This document shows, one piece after another, positions 36,271 to 47,264 of a stretch of DNA of 64,000 nt; the stretch's first letter is position 1; each line of letters starts with the position of its first letter. This stretch comes from Cycas panzhihuaensis (taxonomy: Eukaryota; Cycadophyta), in the NCBI GenBank assembly GCA_023213395.1, contig CM041465.1:85443741-85507740 (forward strand), in the 5' to 3' direction. Under the pieces are notes generated by a model. The model saw nothing but the letters and a program-made list of their open reading frames with translations. It had not been told where the DNA came from and did not search any database. The position numbers and the translations under genes were made by a program.

Positions 36271-36564
36271 TGTTAAGAACCCAACCCTTATCTCTCTTCT
36301 TCTTAAATCTTATATTTCTATTATTATAATTATTCCACATTCATAAGTCTAAGAGATGGACAATCTTAATAGCCCTATATATGTATGAATTGTAGGAGTG
36401 AGGATCATCTAGAAGTATTGTGATCTTATGTATTGGAGGTTGCCCCCTTGAAGAGGCCCATTGATACATGTGATTATAGATGCTTTTATACTCTTATATA
36501 TGATTTTGTCTCTTGTGTTACCATATGTAATTGGATTTCTCTCTCTTGATTCAGGTTCATTACA
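36271..36564 (+). repeat. 3' LTR of G3 (294 bases)
   Basis: It begins TGTTAAGAACCCAACCC and ends GGTTCATTACA. It is the intact reference for the 5' LTR that L4 split. Confidence 0.92.
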
Positions 36565-36566
36565 TC

Positions 36567-36797
36567 AGCTCTTCAAGGAATGGTAGAGAATATTGAGTAG
36601 GGATTTTAAGTGGATTTCTCTTCCTGATCTCTTTATATACATGGTGTTAAATTAATTACTCCACCAAATTTTAAAAGGGAAACTTACTTTAGTCGCACTC
36701 CAAATTTTAGAGCTATTTTGATCTTGTGAAAGGGCATGTTTGGTGTATTCCAAAACCTTGTGGGTAAGTTGTATTTCTAATCTCCTTGTACTACTAT
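36567..36797 (+). repeat. Right copy of the 231-base direct repeat flanking G3
   Basis: Same sequence and orientation as 26451-26681, with scattered substitutions. It starts two bases after the 3' LTR and continues into host-like sequence (TTAAGTGAAAAGG) at its end. Confidence 0.9.
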
Positions 36798-38182
36798 TAT
36801 TAAGTGAAAAGGTTTTTTAATGATACAAGGTTAAGTTAGTTGTTCCCCTATATTTTATTACTAATATTATTTGTATAGGCATTGAGTTAGTTGCTCCTAC
36901 AAGATTATTACTCTAGTAAGGATTGAGTTGGTTGTTCTCCTTAGTAGGGATGGAGTTGATTGCTCTCCTTAAGAAATTGACTTGTTTACTATTCTTAGTC
37001 CACATTTATGTGGTGTTAAGTTAGTTACTTCACTTACTAGTTATTTAGGGATAAGGATTCTAATTAGTTACTTCCCTTGAGTCATAGTTGCACCCTATAT
37101 GTTGAGTGGGTGTGTGGTACAATGAGGTAGTCTTTTAAAATTAGATTTATAGGGTTCCCTAAGTAACTTAACATTAGTAGTCTATTTGGAAAAATAAGCA
37201 TGGATTAAGAAGAGATAATTGTTATATCTATGACTGGTAATGCTTTAAGTAAGGGTATGCTTATATATAACAATAATAGCTTTAAGGTAACTTGTTTTAC
37301 TACAAAGTTCTATTAAAAAAGGCCTTGAGGCATCTATTAATAGGATAGTTTTGATAAGGATTATGTGTGAAGAGTTGAAGAACTAGTACATCTTCATTCA
37401 TATCATTTGCTCTAACTCAAGGGTACTTTCCCATGGGATTATAGTTAATTAGATAGGAGAATCCTTTGGTTGCAATCTAGTTGGCTTTCACTTCCTTACC
37501 ACATTATAGAGTTTTTTACTTTATGTTATAAGATAGAAGATATGATGGTATACTCTTACTTATTTATGGTTACTTATAATTTTCACATGAATCTTAGTTG
37601 AAAAAAGAAGAGATGAAGAGATTTTATATATGTATGTTGAGCATCTCTCTAAACTTAGATTCACATACATGCTTGGATGTTTATTCTACTATTCTTTACT
37701 CTTACTAAAGCCTTTGTAAACTCAAAATTAGTATACAAATGATTATTAGAATTAATATAATTTCTTAATACATTATCATTATATATTAATCATATTATAT
37801 GTGGCCTTTTCAAAGGAGGTTGGATTAAGATAGTTGGTATTCAGAGCATAATATCTAGGAGAGTTATTATAAAGTCATCTAAATAAGGTATAGAAATATC
37901 ATGAATTATGACTCTTAAGTAAGTGGTCTAGTCTATATGAAGTTGGACTTGATTAGTTACTAGGATGAGGTCCGTAAGAAGTCTTGCATCTTAAAAGATG
38001 ATTTGCCCATAAAGTATTAGTAGAGAGGAATGTTGTTGGATGAATTACTCTATTTCCTATGTTACTTCTTACTCTAAAATATTATTTCACTTGATGAGAT
38101 ATTTAATGACTTTCCTAGAACAAAGTTTCTTTTAAAGGATATTAAAGACCCCTTCTAGTTTAACTATCGATTTGCCTTCTTT
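36798..38182. other. AT-rich host-like sequence with degenerate GTTGAGTTGGTTGCTCC repeats
   Basis: No gene is seen. Between 36829 and 37078 at least six degenerate units of the type GTTGAGTTAGTTGCTCC occur at irregular spacing. The flanking 231-base repeat has one more (GGTGTTAAATTAATTACTCC). At 37835-37847 the sequence TGGTATTCAGAGC followed by ATCTAGGAGA resembles the PBS and first leader bases of G3. Confidence 0.5.
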
Positions 38183-38827
38183 GTTAGTTACTATTTACTT
38201 GAGAATGGGGCATAATATTTTTATCTAAGGAAATACCTAGAGCTAAGATAAATCCTAGAAGAAGAGAATAAAACTTACTCCTATAAAGAACACTATCTCT
38301 TTAAGTGATAAAAGAATATTTATATGTATGGTTGCTAGTTATATTAAAATATAATAAATCAAATGTATTTATAGAGTAATAAAGCATCTTCCATGAGTTT
38401 TTATAGGTTCTTCTACTACATTAATTAATTTTGTATATACTCTTAAAATTAATCAATATATTCTTTTATATTATTTCCTTTATTAAAATTAATCAAATAG
38501 AGTATGCAAAATAAATTAAGAAAGGTATAAAAGTCTCTTATCTAGTTTGTTACTTGAAAAGCACCTCTATTTGATGATGAGTGTGAATGTTTCCTTCCTT
38601 ATCTAATTTTCTTCTTCCTATAAAATAATACTAAAAATAATTACTAACTACCTGTTATCCACTAGAAAAATTTTTAAATGTAAACTTATTTGAGGGAAAG
38701 CAAGAGTACCATAAAATATTAAAAAGGTATATATTTATGTATATTTTATTTATTTATTTAGACATCCACTTAACAAGTTCTTTGAACTGATGAAGTGAGA
38801 GAAGAAAATGAGACAAGAGAAAAGAAG

Positions 38828-38858
<31 letters not shown>

Positions 38859-38900
38859 TAATCAAACAAACAAATATTTGTATAAGAGATTAAATCTAAA
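38183..38900. repeat. Dispersed repeat R, left copy
   Basis: It matches 63284-64000 in the same orientation over about 700 bases, with conserved stretches such as CTAAGGAAATACCTAGAGCTAA, TATTTCCTTTATTAAAATTAAT and TTGATGATGA. It contains an (AG)n run at 38833-38858 that the other copy lacks. Its nature is not certain; it may be the LTR end of an old element. Confidence 0.8.
38833..38858. repeat. (AG)n microsatellite
   Basis: About 13 uninterrupted AG units inside repeat R. Confidence 0.95.
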
Positions 38901-40309
38901 ATTAGATTATTATAGATAAAGTAATAAAATAAAAATAAGTAAGTAAATTAGACTACATTATCAAAAGAATACCACCAAAATAGAGTAAATACTATATAAT
39001 ACATATAGAGAAAACACAATGATAACATAGAAAACAAACTGAAAACCTATGTCATAGCTAGTATAGTATCATAGAAAATGTAAAGAGAATATGTAATACC
39101 TCAAGAGGACCTATTATGATATCATAAAATTGTTAAAAGAACTATGTAGTAATACTATAGAAATTATATAGTTAGGTTATAGTACGATACAAAGAGACAT
39201 GGTATATCAGAAAACTAGTAGAACAAGTAAGAAGATTCCATAATCATGATCATAGTGAATGGGACATGTATAAATCATTAGTCTATTAATGAAAGTAGGC
39301 TAGAAATTAGATGTAAGTCCCTTATTTGAGCATAAGCAAATAAGAGAATAAGGGTTGCTTTAGGGTTTTTAGACCTAAATACCTCTTAGGATCAAATAGA
39401 CCTAAGAGAAAAATATTAGTGAGAATTTAAAGAATAAACCCCTAATTTTATGTTAAAGTTAGTTTTTTTGAGAGAAATATGTCATTTTTTAGGGTTTCCT
39501 CATATGTATAATTAAATAATGCCATAGAAAATGGAATAGTAATATAAGACTTACATTGGAAAGAATAATCTAATGGATATAGGAGTATGTGGGAATCAAT
39601 TAATATAATACTATAATGGAAAATTTCTACATCTTTATAAAAATTAACTTGAAATATAACATCCAAGAATAATGATTTTAATACCTTATTCTATCTAGCT
39701 ATAACTTCTCTTTTATATGCATCAATCAAACATACAATTAAGTAAATAACAATGTGAAGCTATATGAATTAACCATCGTTAAAGTCACTTATAAGAATGA
39801 TATATATATGTGATTAAACATATCTACAATTTAATTAATAACAATATAAGGAAGAAATATATAATCACCTTTGAACCTATTAATCTGTTATTAAATATAT
39901 AAGGTTAAACAAAGGTTAACAATCTAATAAATAAGAAAGTGAGACTTGTAAGCTAGTTACCTTTGAACTTATTATCAAATATGAGGGAGCTCTTTTTCTT
40001 CTTCTTCTATTTTTTTGTATTAAATCTTATAACTTCTTTTTTGTGATATATTTTCTCTATCATGAAGATAACTTCATTTAGTCTAGTATAAAGAACATAG
40101 GATATAAGAGTTACCTTCAAGAGCAAGTGAAAAGAAATTAAATAATTTAAGGATGTCTACCTGGATACATATATATTTAATAAAATATAAAGTCTAACAT
40201 GATTAGAGTATTTTCTTATTGGATCAAACTACGAGAAATTAAAGAGTGCACTAATCATATAATAATTTCTAATTTTATTCAAGCGTATTAATATATATGT
40301 ATATATATG
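38901..40309. other. AT-rich sequence, no gene seen
   Basis: Very AT-rich, frames closed. It forms the left host flank of C1-prime. Confidence 0.5.
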
Positions 40310-40314
40310 AAGAT

Positions 40315-40603
40315 TGATGGATGTCAATGCATTAAGGTCATTAGATTAATTATATGAAGGTGATTTTAGGCTAGCTAAGTTACATAGTTAAATGTAATTT
40401 CATTTATATTTAAGTGTAATTTCAAGATCATATCATTAGGTAAGAAACTCCTTTCGAAACTCTAATATACATCCTCTGTTATATAAGGCTGAATGTGAAA
40501 GGGAGAGTCATTTTGCTCTAAATCTTGTTCTCTTCATTTTACTCTTATTATATGCCATTGCTTTAGTGTAATAGAGTGTGGCAATTAGATCCTTCACCTA
40601 ACA
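40315..40603 (+). repeat. 5' LTR of C1-prime (289 bases)
   Basis: It begins TGATGGATGTCAATGC and ends CTTCACCTAACA. It matches the 3' LTR at 61621-61927; the latter has a small extra segment near 61830-61850. Confidence 0.93.
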
Positions 40604-40605
40604 AC

Positions 40606-40617
40606 TGGTATCAGAGC
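40606..40617 (+). promoter_or_regulatory. Primer binding site of C1-prime
   Basis: TGGTATCAGAGC, two bases after the LTR. Complement of initiator tRNA-Met. Confidence 0.94.
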
Positions 40618-42667
40618 CATTGTTGATCACATTTCCCCATTAGGCTTGCATAGAGCCATTAATACCTTTCACTCATAATTCATGTGAGGTTGAGAACTTT
40701 GTTTTGTATTAGAGATCTTAGAATTATATTATTTTATATGTTGCTACTTTCTTTATGTGTAACAAAATTTAGAGGTGAAAAAGATAGATCTTTAAAGCTG
40801 TTTGATTGCCAAAACAGCCCCAAAGTATTGAAGGCCTAAATTTTTTTGAAAATTTTGACCATATTTAATTTTAATAAAATTTGATATGTAAGGTCACCTT
40901 ACTAAGAGAATCATTTTTTTCTTCTAGAGTAGCTTCAAATTCAACCTACATCAGCCAGTTTTGGCTAAAATAAAAGGTTAAAATTTGTAGATGAGTAACT
41001 TATGGCACTTTTCTCAATGAAATTCTTTAAACATGAGCTAAAAATATGAAAGTTTTTTTTTTAGAGATCTAGTAAATTTATATCTCTAGAGTATTTTAAG
41101 ATAAATCTTATCAAATTTCATCCATCGATTAATGAGATCTTTGTAATTTTCTGATGGATGTTGAATTTGCCTCCTCACCCCACAAAAAATATTATGAGGA
41201 TCTTTTAGGAAGTTTTTTTATTGTTTTTAGAGATGATACCTAAGAAAAAGTTGATATACATATCAAGATGAAGCTTTTGACATATTGAAGTTTAGATTAT
41301 AAGACAATGAATCTGGAAAGATTTGGCTTTTATGTTTTTCTCGAGCAAAAAAATTTATGCCTTTTTAGAAACCTGACTTCATTATATTATTAGAAACAAC
41401 ATTTTATATATTTATTTCTTATACCATAAATCTAATTCTATCATTTAGGCCATTATATTTGTAATTTTTAGAAAAATTTACCTATTTCTTATTATTTATA
41501 AATTTTATGAAAAAAAATCACAAAATAGGGCAAAATAGCATGCATCTAGATTTAGAAAAATCGGTGTTTTAACTATAAGTTGATCAACTTTTTGGCTCTT
41601 TATGGTTTTTGTGTTGAAATTTCCAAAAATATATTTAGAAACATTGTACTAAAGCAAGGGAAATTTTAGATCAAAAGCAACATCTAGTTTCCCTACTAAA
41701 TCTAGCATGCTTTTTCTATTTCCACACATAGCATAAAGTAATACATGAAGTAGCAATAATAACAAAGTAAGCACAAAAGACAAGCAAGAACATTTGACAT
41801 CTTTCTATTTTAATTTTTAGTTATTTAGAAATAACTTATATTATTTCTTAAAAGGAATCTCATCCATATGACTTATACCACCAGTTCTTGACTTGTGCAC
41901 ACACTCACCTTGGTTGAAATATACCACAGTTGGCTAAAGTCTAGGCCTTAAGGGAGGTGTGAGTTTCATACTAGGTCTAGTCTTTACCAAAATAGTGGTA
42001 GAGAGATAGGTTAGCCATACCTACAGCCTCTAATCAAGGATAATCCTGATAACCACTTGAGAATATTGAAAACTTTAATCAAGATTAAAATATACCTAGT
42101 CTAATATCCATCATAGTTGTGGGATATACATGTACTATTTGACTCTTTAGAGGAGGTATATAGCTACTCAGAGGTGAACTACATGAGGATTGGGAGTACC
42201 CAGGGTTCACTATGACTTGGATTTCATCACCAAGCATAGGTGCGGGTATTATAAGTGAAATCCCTAATATGTATACTAAAATCCCCCTTAAACATCGATA
42301 CCTCAACTACTTTAGACTTGATATAGAGGGTTTGATCACACGTCCTACATCAAACTTTATTTTTTAGTTGTGTACGCCCATATACCAGCTTCTACATGGG
42401 TATAATCTTGATTTTATGATCACACGATATATCATTTATCTTTTTTATCTTTATATTACCATTTATACACATCATCAAACCATGCTATGTCAGGAGTATT
42501 TTCCATAAGTGTTGGTGGCCTATTATCATTGCTTGCTACTTAATCATATTTCTCCCTATTATGCCAAGTGTATCAGCCATATATGTCAGTGGAATTTTTA
42601 TTTATGATTTCTTTAGTGTCTCTGTTATTTCATAATCTTCACCATGTCTTCCTAATTTAAGTATAAT
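40618..42667 (+). other. Untranslated leader of C1-prime
   Basis: About 2 kb, AT-rich. The part at 41860-42306 is the reverse complement of 9780-10240 in the C1 leader. A 73-codon ORF on the minus strand (42085-42306) is antisense to the element and shared with C1 only because the DNA is shared. Confidence 0.65.
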
Positions 42668-42945
42668 ATAAACTACATTTTAAAAGGGAAAGACAATTGG
42701 GATCTATGGTATATTGGAGTCAAGAATGCTATTAAGTATGAAGTCCTTTGGAGAGCCCATCTGCAGCTTACACCTGTCATTCTTGTGACAACAACGACAC
42801 TTGCCTCTAGAGGAACACCGCCTATACCTCCAGCAGATCTTTATTGGATACCCTATGGACAAGAAATGGTACAAGGTTTTTATACCTTCACAACAAAAGA
42901 TAATTATCACCAAAGATGTGTTGTTTGCTAAAATAGATGATTAAT
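42668..42945 (+). pseudogene. gag start fused to integrase end in C1-prime (internal deletion)
   Basis: The start codon position has ATA, then NYILKGKDNWDLWYIGVKNA and LASRGTPP, which is the first 50 or so residues of the C1 gag. At about 42812-42842 the sequence jumps, with a change of frame, to GYPMDKKWYKVFIPS and IIITKDVLFAKIDD, the C-terminal end of integrase as seen at about 6930-6850 in C1. About 2.2 kb present in C1 is therefore missing. No function is possible. Confidence 0.85.
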
Positions 42946-44460
42946 TATTATAATTAGACTCCAAAATACTGAATCATTGTTATTATAATGCTACTTAATA
43001 TGATGTACATATTTTAAAATTTTGAGAGGGAGACACTCAATAGTTACTCAAACTATTAGAATTTGATAATAGAGGCATGGAGGATAGTAATTGTGACTCT
43101 CAACCAATGAGTGCATATCATGCACCACCATTTGAGAACAATAGAGCTAATAAAGGTAAAGTAATAGTAGACAGACCATGCTCTCCAAATGCATCAACAT
43201 CCTCCTAAATAAATATGCAAAATGATCCTTTTCAAGATCTAAATGAAGACCATGTAGTTGAAGAAATGAAGACCTCATTCCCAACTCAAGGTTCTCATGA
43301 AACCTACCAACTAAATAAGGATATATGACCTAATAAGGTGGGAAAAATTAAAATGTGAAGTGCCTACAGAACCAAGACATTGGAATCATTTTTCATTAAG
43401 TTAGAACCAACAGAACTGCATCTTAATCTCAATGAAGAGCCCCTTTCATACCAAGAAGCTATAAAACATACAACTTGGGGGAATGTCATAAATGAAGAGT
43501 ATCAATCTCTTATAAAAAATGGTATATGGGAGCTCATCAGCCTACTACTTAGAAGAAATATAGTTCAAAATAAATGGGTGTATAAAAATAAATATAGATC
43601 TGATGGTACCCTTAAAAAACTCAAGGTGAGGTTGGTAGCAAAAGGATTCATACTAAGTTAAGGTATTAACTATACTAAAGTCTATGAATGTACAACTAAA
43701 GGGCCCACAATCAGAACTCTTGTAGCCTTGGCAGCTTAATAGGATTAGACGATTCACCAACTTGATGTAAAAACTACATTTCTCAATGGTGATCTTGAAG
43801 AAGAAACCTACATGGTTTAGCTTGAAGGATTTGATATTGCTGATCTAGAGCATAAGGTATACAAGCTCAAAAATTCCTTGTATAACCTTAAGTAAGCCTC
43901 TCATGCTTAGTTCACTAAGTTGTCAAAAAGAATGAGGCAACTTAGATATAAGGTTTGTGACTACTAGGATATTGATGCAACATTGTTCATTAAATGCTAA
44001 AAATATAAAGATACTTATCTCTTAATCTTTATGGATGGTATGCTTATAACGGGGAATAATGAACAAGCAATCAGCTAGCTAAAGAAGGACCTAGCTAAAA
44101 TATTCAAACTATCTAACCTTAGGTTGATGAAATACTAGTTGGAAATTGAAGTCACTCAAAAAGATGGTAAAATCTTTCTTTCTCAAGAAAAGTATATCAA
44201 CGATCTTCTAATAAAGTTTTAGTTAGAGGATGCTCAAACTATAGCCACTCCAATAGAACCCAATGTTAAACTGACAGTTGATAGTGATGATTAAGAGGCA
44301 GACAAAATACTTTTCAAGTAACTAGTAGGTAGTCTCATCTATACAGCTAATACAAGACCTGATATTGCATAGTCTGTCAATATTCTTGCTCATTATATGA
44401 CAAATCCTAAGCAGAATCACTAGCAGATAATAGGGTGAGTGTTGAGGTACCTTAAGATGG
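42946..44460 (+). pseudogene. pol: pol of C1-prime: linker, reverse transcriptase and start of RNase H
   Basis: The linker MKTSFPTQGSHETYQL (43268) aligns with the C1 linker. The RT follows: LHLNLNEEPLSYQEAIKH (43420), VRLVAKGF, HQLDVKTTFLNGDLEEE, then FMDGMLITG near 44030. There the usual second Asp of the copia YVDD motif is Gly, so the polymerase is dead even without the stops. Next come KIFLSQEKYINDLL, LVGSLIYTANTRPDIA, SVNILAHYMTNP and VLRYLKM, where T-plus is inserted. About 17 stops, TAG the most common. Confidence 0.88.
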
Positions 44461-46998
44461 TGTTTTCCAGCTACTAGGAATGAACTTGAGACACATCGAC
44501 CCATGTATGTTCAGGTATATGTTCTCACTTCTCCATGCTCATGCTTGATTGAGATTATTTAGCATAGACTACTTGATATATGCCTTCCTACATGCATTAC
44601 TTCTCTACCTGATCATATTGCATGTGCTTACAGCACACTATCAGCCTATGACGACTCACAATGGGGGCATTCCTCAGTGAATGCTACACCCCATATGGCG
44701 CACAGCCACCCACATCATCTCCACAACCTCTCAGGATGTTTCAATCAATCATGTTTGCCCATGTTATGACATTTTGCTCAGGTTGCAGTCTCCTCCAAGC
44801 CTAGTTAATCCCTTGGTTGAGACCTATTTTACTGTTCTAGCTACTTGCCCATCATCTGGATGTTTCCCCCTACTGTTTTAGGCTTAATTTACCCTTAATA
44901 ACAACTCCAAAACCTTTATTTCTGCTGTTTTTATCCTTTTTTTGTTGTCAGTCTAGTACCGCTGCAAACTCAACGGTACCGCGATAAAGACCGCGGTACC
45001 GCCAAGTTTGCCGCGGTATGACTTTTTGAATTTCAAAAAAGAAAACCACGCGACAGTTTCCACTTTTTTCACAGAACTGCCATGTGACGCCTATCGATTC
45101 GCATCGCCCTGACATCCCCAACGTTCACCTATAGTAAACAGGGGATAAAGGGGGATTTTCCTCCTTATTTTGAGAGCTTTTGTCCATTTTTCTAAATTTT
45201 TACTAAAAATTTACATAGAAAGATATACACTACATTCACAGAAACCTGTCACAAGGGAGAAGACACTGCTACAAGCTGGATTTTTAGGGACCATTGCTGC
45301 CTCCACAGCTCCCAATTACAGGTTTCACATCTTCTGATAAGTGACCAAGGTTTCAAGGAAGATTTCTACCAAAAGCTCCCTAAAAGGACCAACTACCAAG
45401 GCCCCAAGCTTACAAAGATATTTTCATACTTCACTCTTTGCAAAAACATGCCACTATTATTCACCATATGTGGTTATCTCTACTGTTTCCTAACAGCAAA
45501 CTTATGTTTGGTTCTTCCCCAACAAGGTACTCTCTACTCTTACTTGCAATTTGTGTTGTTCTCATTTTTTATGTTTTGGTGAATAAACTTCCATTTTGTG
45601 TATCTTCATGTTGTTGCACTTAATTAGCATCACTTTCTTATTTTTTTGAGACATTATTATTTCCCTCAATCATCCCATTCAACCCATTCTTAGTTGGTTG
45701 TTGCAAAGGGGCAACACAAAGAGGATTTGAGGGAGGTAGGCGGGGTTCTGTCCCCCTTGATGCCCTTCTCCCTAAGGGTTCCGTCCCTTATCCTCTTTCC
45801 CTTTGTCTTTAGTGCCTCCCTAGGAATTGGGTTAAGGGAATTTGGGGAATCCAGTTTCAGAGATAAAACCAGTGTTGGCAATCCATTGCCATGCTAGTTC
45901 TAGAAATCCATCTGTCAGTGTTGGGCCCTACATAAGCCCCAAACTTTTCTATTGCTCCCTTCTTTCTTACTATTCGCTGTCCCATGACCTTGTTGTGAGC
46001 CCGCTTCCCCTTTCCGAGTTCCATAGAGACTCTTTGTGGGTGAGTTAGCCATTCCGAGGCTATACTCTTCTCTTTTTAGGTGTTGTTTATGGTGTATATT
46101 AGCGGGAGATGTTGTTACATATTATTACTTCACATTATTTCATATTGATGCTTAGCGTAGATTTATGTAGTTCTATTCGAATCTAGCATCTATACTCGGT
46201 CTATTTTGTGGCCCCTCTTCCGAGAGGGAGGTACTCGCTTAACTTGCTTGCAGGATCTCGCATTGGTGGAGCTGCGCGTGGAACAAAACCCATTGCAGGT
46301 TAGTTCTACGTTTAGTGCATTTCTTGTTATTTTACGTTTTTTGCTTCTTTTCCACTTTCTATTCTTTGCGTGTTTAAGGGGAGGTAAGTTAACCCCTCTT
46401 CGATTGCTTATGGTAACTATCGCCGACCGGCATTGCATGCGCAAAGAGTGGAGCAGAAAAGAGGAGGAACTAAAGGGACGAGCAGCACTCCACTCGGATG
46501 CTGGATCTAGATACTCTTCTTATTCCCTATATATTTCTTTTACACCATTGTCTTTTATGCACATACTTGTATAGTTAGGAATGTGTAAAGTATTAAAAAG
46601 GGAAAAAGGAATGTGTGTTTGCTTTATATTGTTTCATCCATCGGTTATCTTAGCATAGTTAGATTGTTTACATTGTGTTAGAGCGAATCGCATTGTACCC
46701 TATTTTTGCCTACACCTAGATGTATTTTACTTGCCTTTCTGTTTCATTGCCTTCTCATTTCCCTGAGAAGACTCAATGCGCTAGGCGCTTTCTCCTCTTC
46801 CCGGCCATCCGAGGGGTAGGAAGGCCTTGCTTTGCATGGCTACCTAGAAGCAACCAGGCACCTTTACAATTCTGAATCTGCACTCCGGCACACGGATGCC
46901 CTACGAGGAGAAGTCCTTACTGTTTAGTTTAATTCGACTTTGCACTTTTTGTTCCCTTTTGCTAGACATAGGGACACCACCCTGTGGTAAGCGTTTCA
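44461..46998 (+). repeat. 5' LTR of T-plus (2538 bases)
   Basis: It begins TGTTTTCCAGCTACTAGG and ends GCGTTTCA before the PBS. It is collinear with 58159-60687 throughout. Compared with the T-minus LTR it has about 1.4 kb more between roughly 45200 and 46600. A GC-rich inverted-repeat cluster with GGTACCGC lies at 44956-45022. Confidence 0.93.
46040..46253 (+). other. Candidate intron in the 5' LTR of T-plus
   Basis: It starts GTGAGTTAG at 46040 and ends CTTGCTTGCAG at 46253, and is followed by a 45-base open segment that ends at a second donor-like GTTAGT (46299). The 3' LTR has the same layout with GTAAGTTAG at 59730, acceptor at 59943 and the same 214-base length. Both donor variants are consensus donors. 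The splicing itself is an inference. Confidence 0.4.
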
Positions 46999-46999
46999 C

Positions 47000-47020
47000 T
47001 AACGACCATACTGGGGACTG
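47000..47020 (+). promoter_or_regulatory. Primer binding site of T-plus (Tat-type, not tRNA-Met)
   Basis: TAACGACCATACTGGGGACT follows the LTR after one base. The first triplet was probably TGG (complement of tRNA CCA) and has changed to TAA. The GACCATACTGGGGAC core is shared with E0. From memory it resembles sites of Ogre/Tat elements; I cannot name the tRNA with certainty. Confidence 0.7.
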
Positions 47021-47264
47021 CCAGTAGGGGAACTGGATCCGCTTCCCCTTTTCATTGGTGTTCTTGCCTCTAGGTAGTTTCTTATTCTGTATTTCAGTTG
47101 GGCAGCCCCCAACATGCTTGCTTCATTTTCCTCTTTTTGCTTTCTTCTAACAATGCTCACAAAGGCGTTGCATGCGATGTTTCTCATGTCACTTGCGAGG
47201 TCTGTCGTCATTGTTAGAAGACCCATCGCCTCGTTCCCTTCCATCGTCGAATCCTGATTTGACA

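Larger units (their letters stand above)
26682..36564 (+). mobile_element. G3: Ty3/gypsy chromovirus, with L4 nested in its 5' LTR
   Basis: A 5' LTR in two pieces (26682-26793 and 30656-30874), PBS 30877-30888, leader, gag from 31913, pol to 36242 with a C-terminal chromodomain, a polypurine tract and a 3' LTR (36271-36564). The order PR-RT-RH-INT-chromodomain identifies the chromovirus branch of gypsy. In the first 109 aligned bases the LTRs differ at 9 positions by my count. Coding parts carry more than 30 stop codons, so the copy is dead. Instead of a short TSD it is flanked by a 231-base direct duplication. Confidence 0.92.

Noticed and set aside
44956-45022. Repeated GGTACCGC block as a CRISPR-like array
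   Set aside because: Units are short, inverted rather than direct, unevenly spaced and inside a plant LTR.
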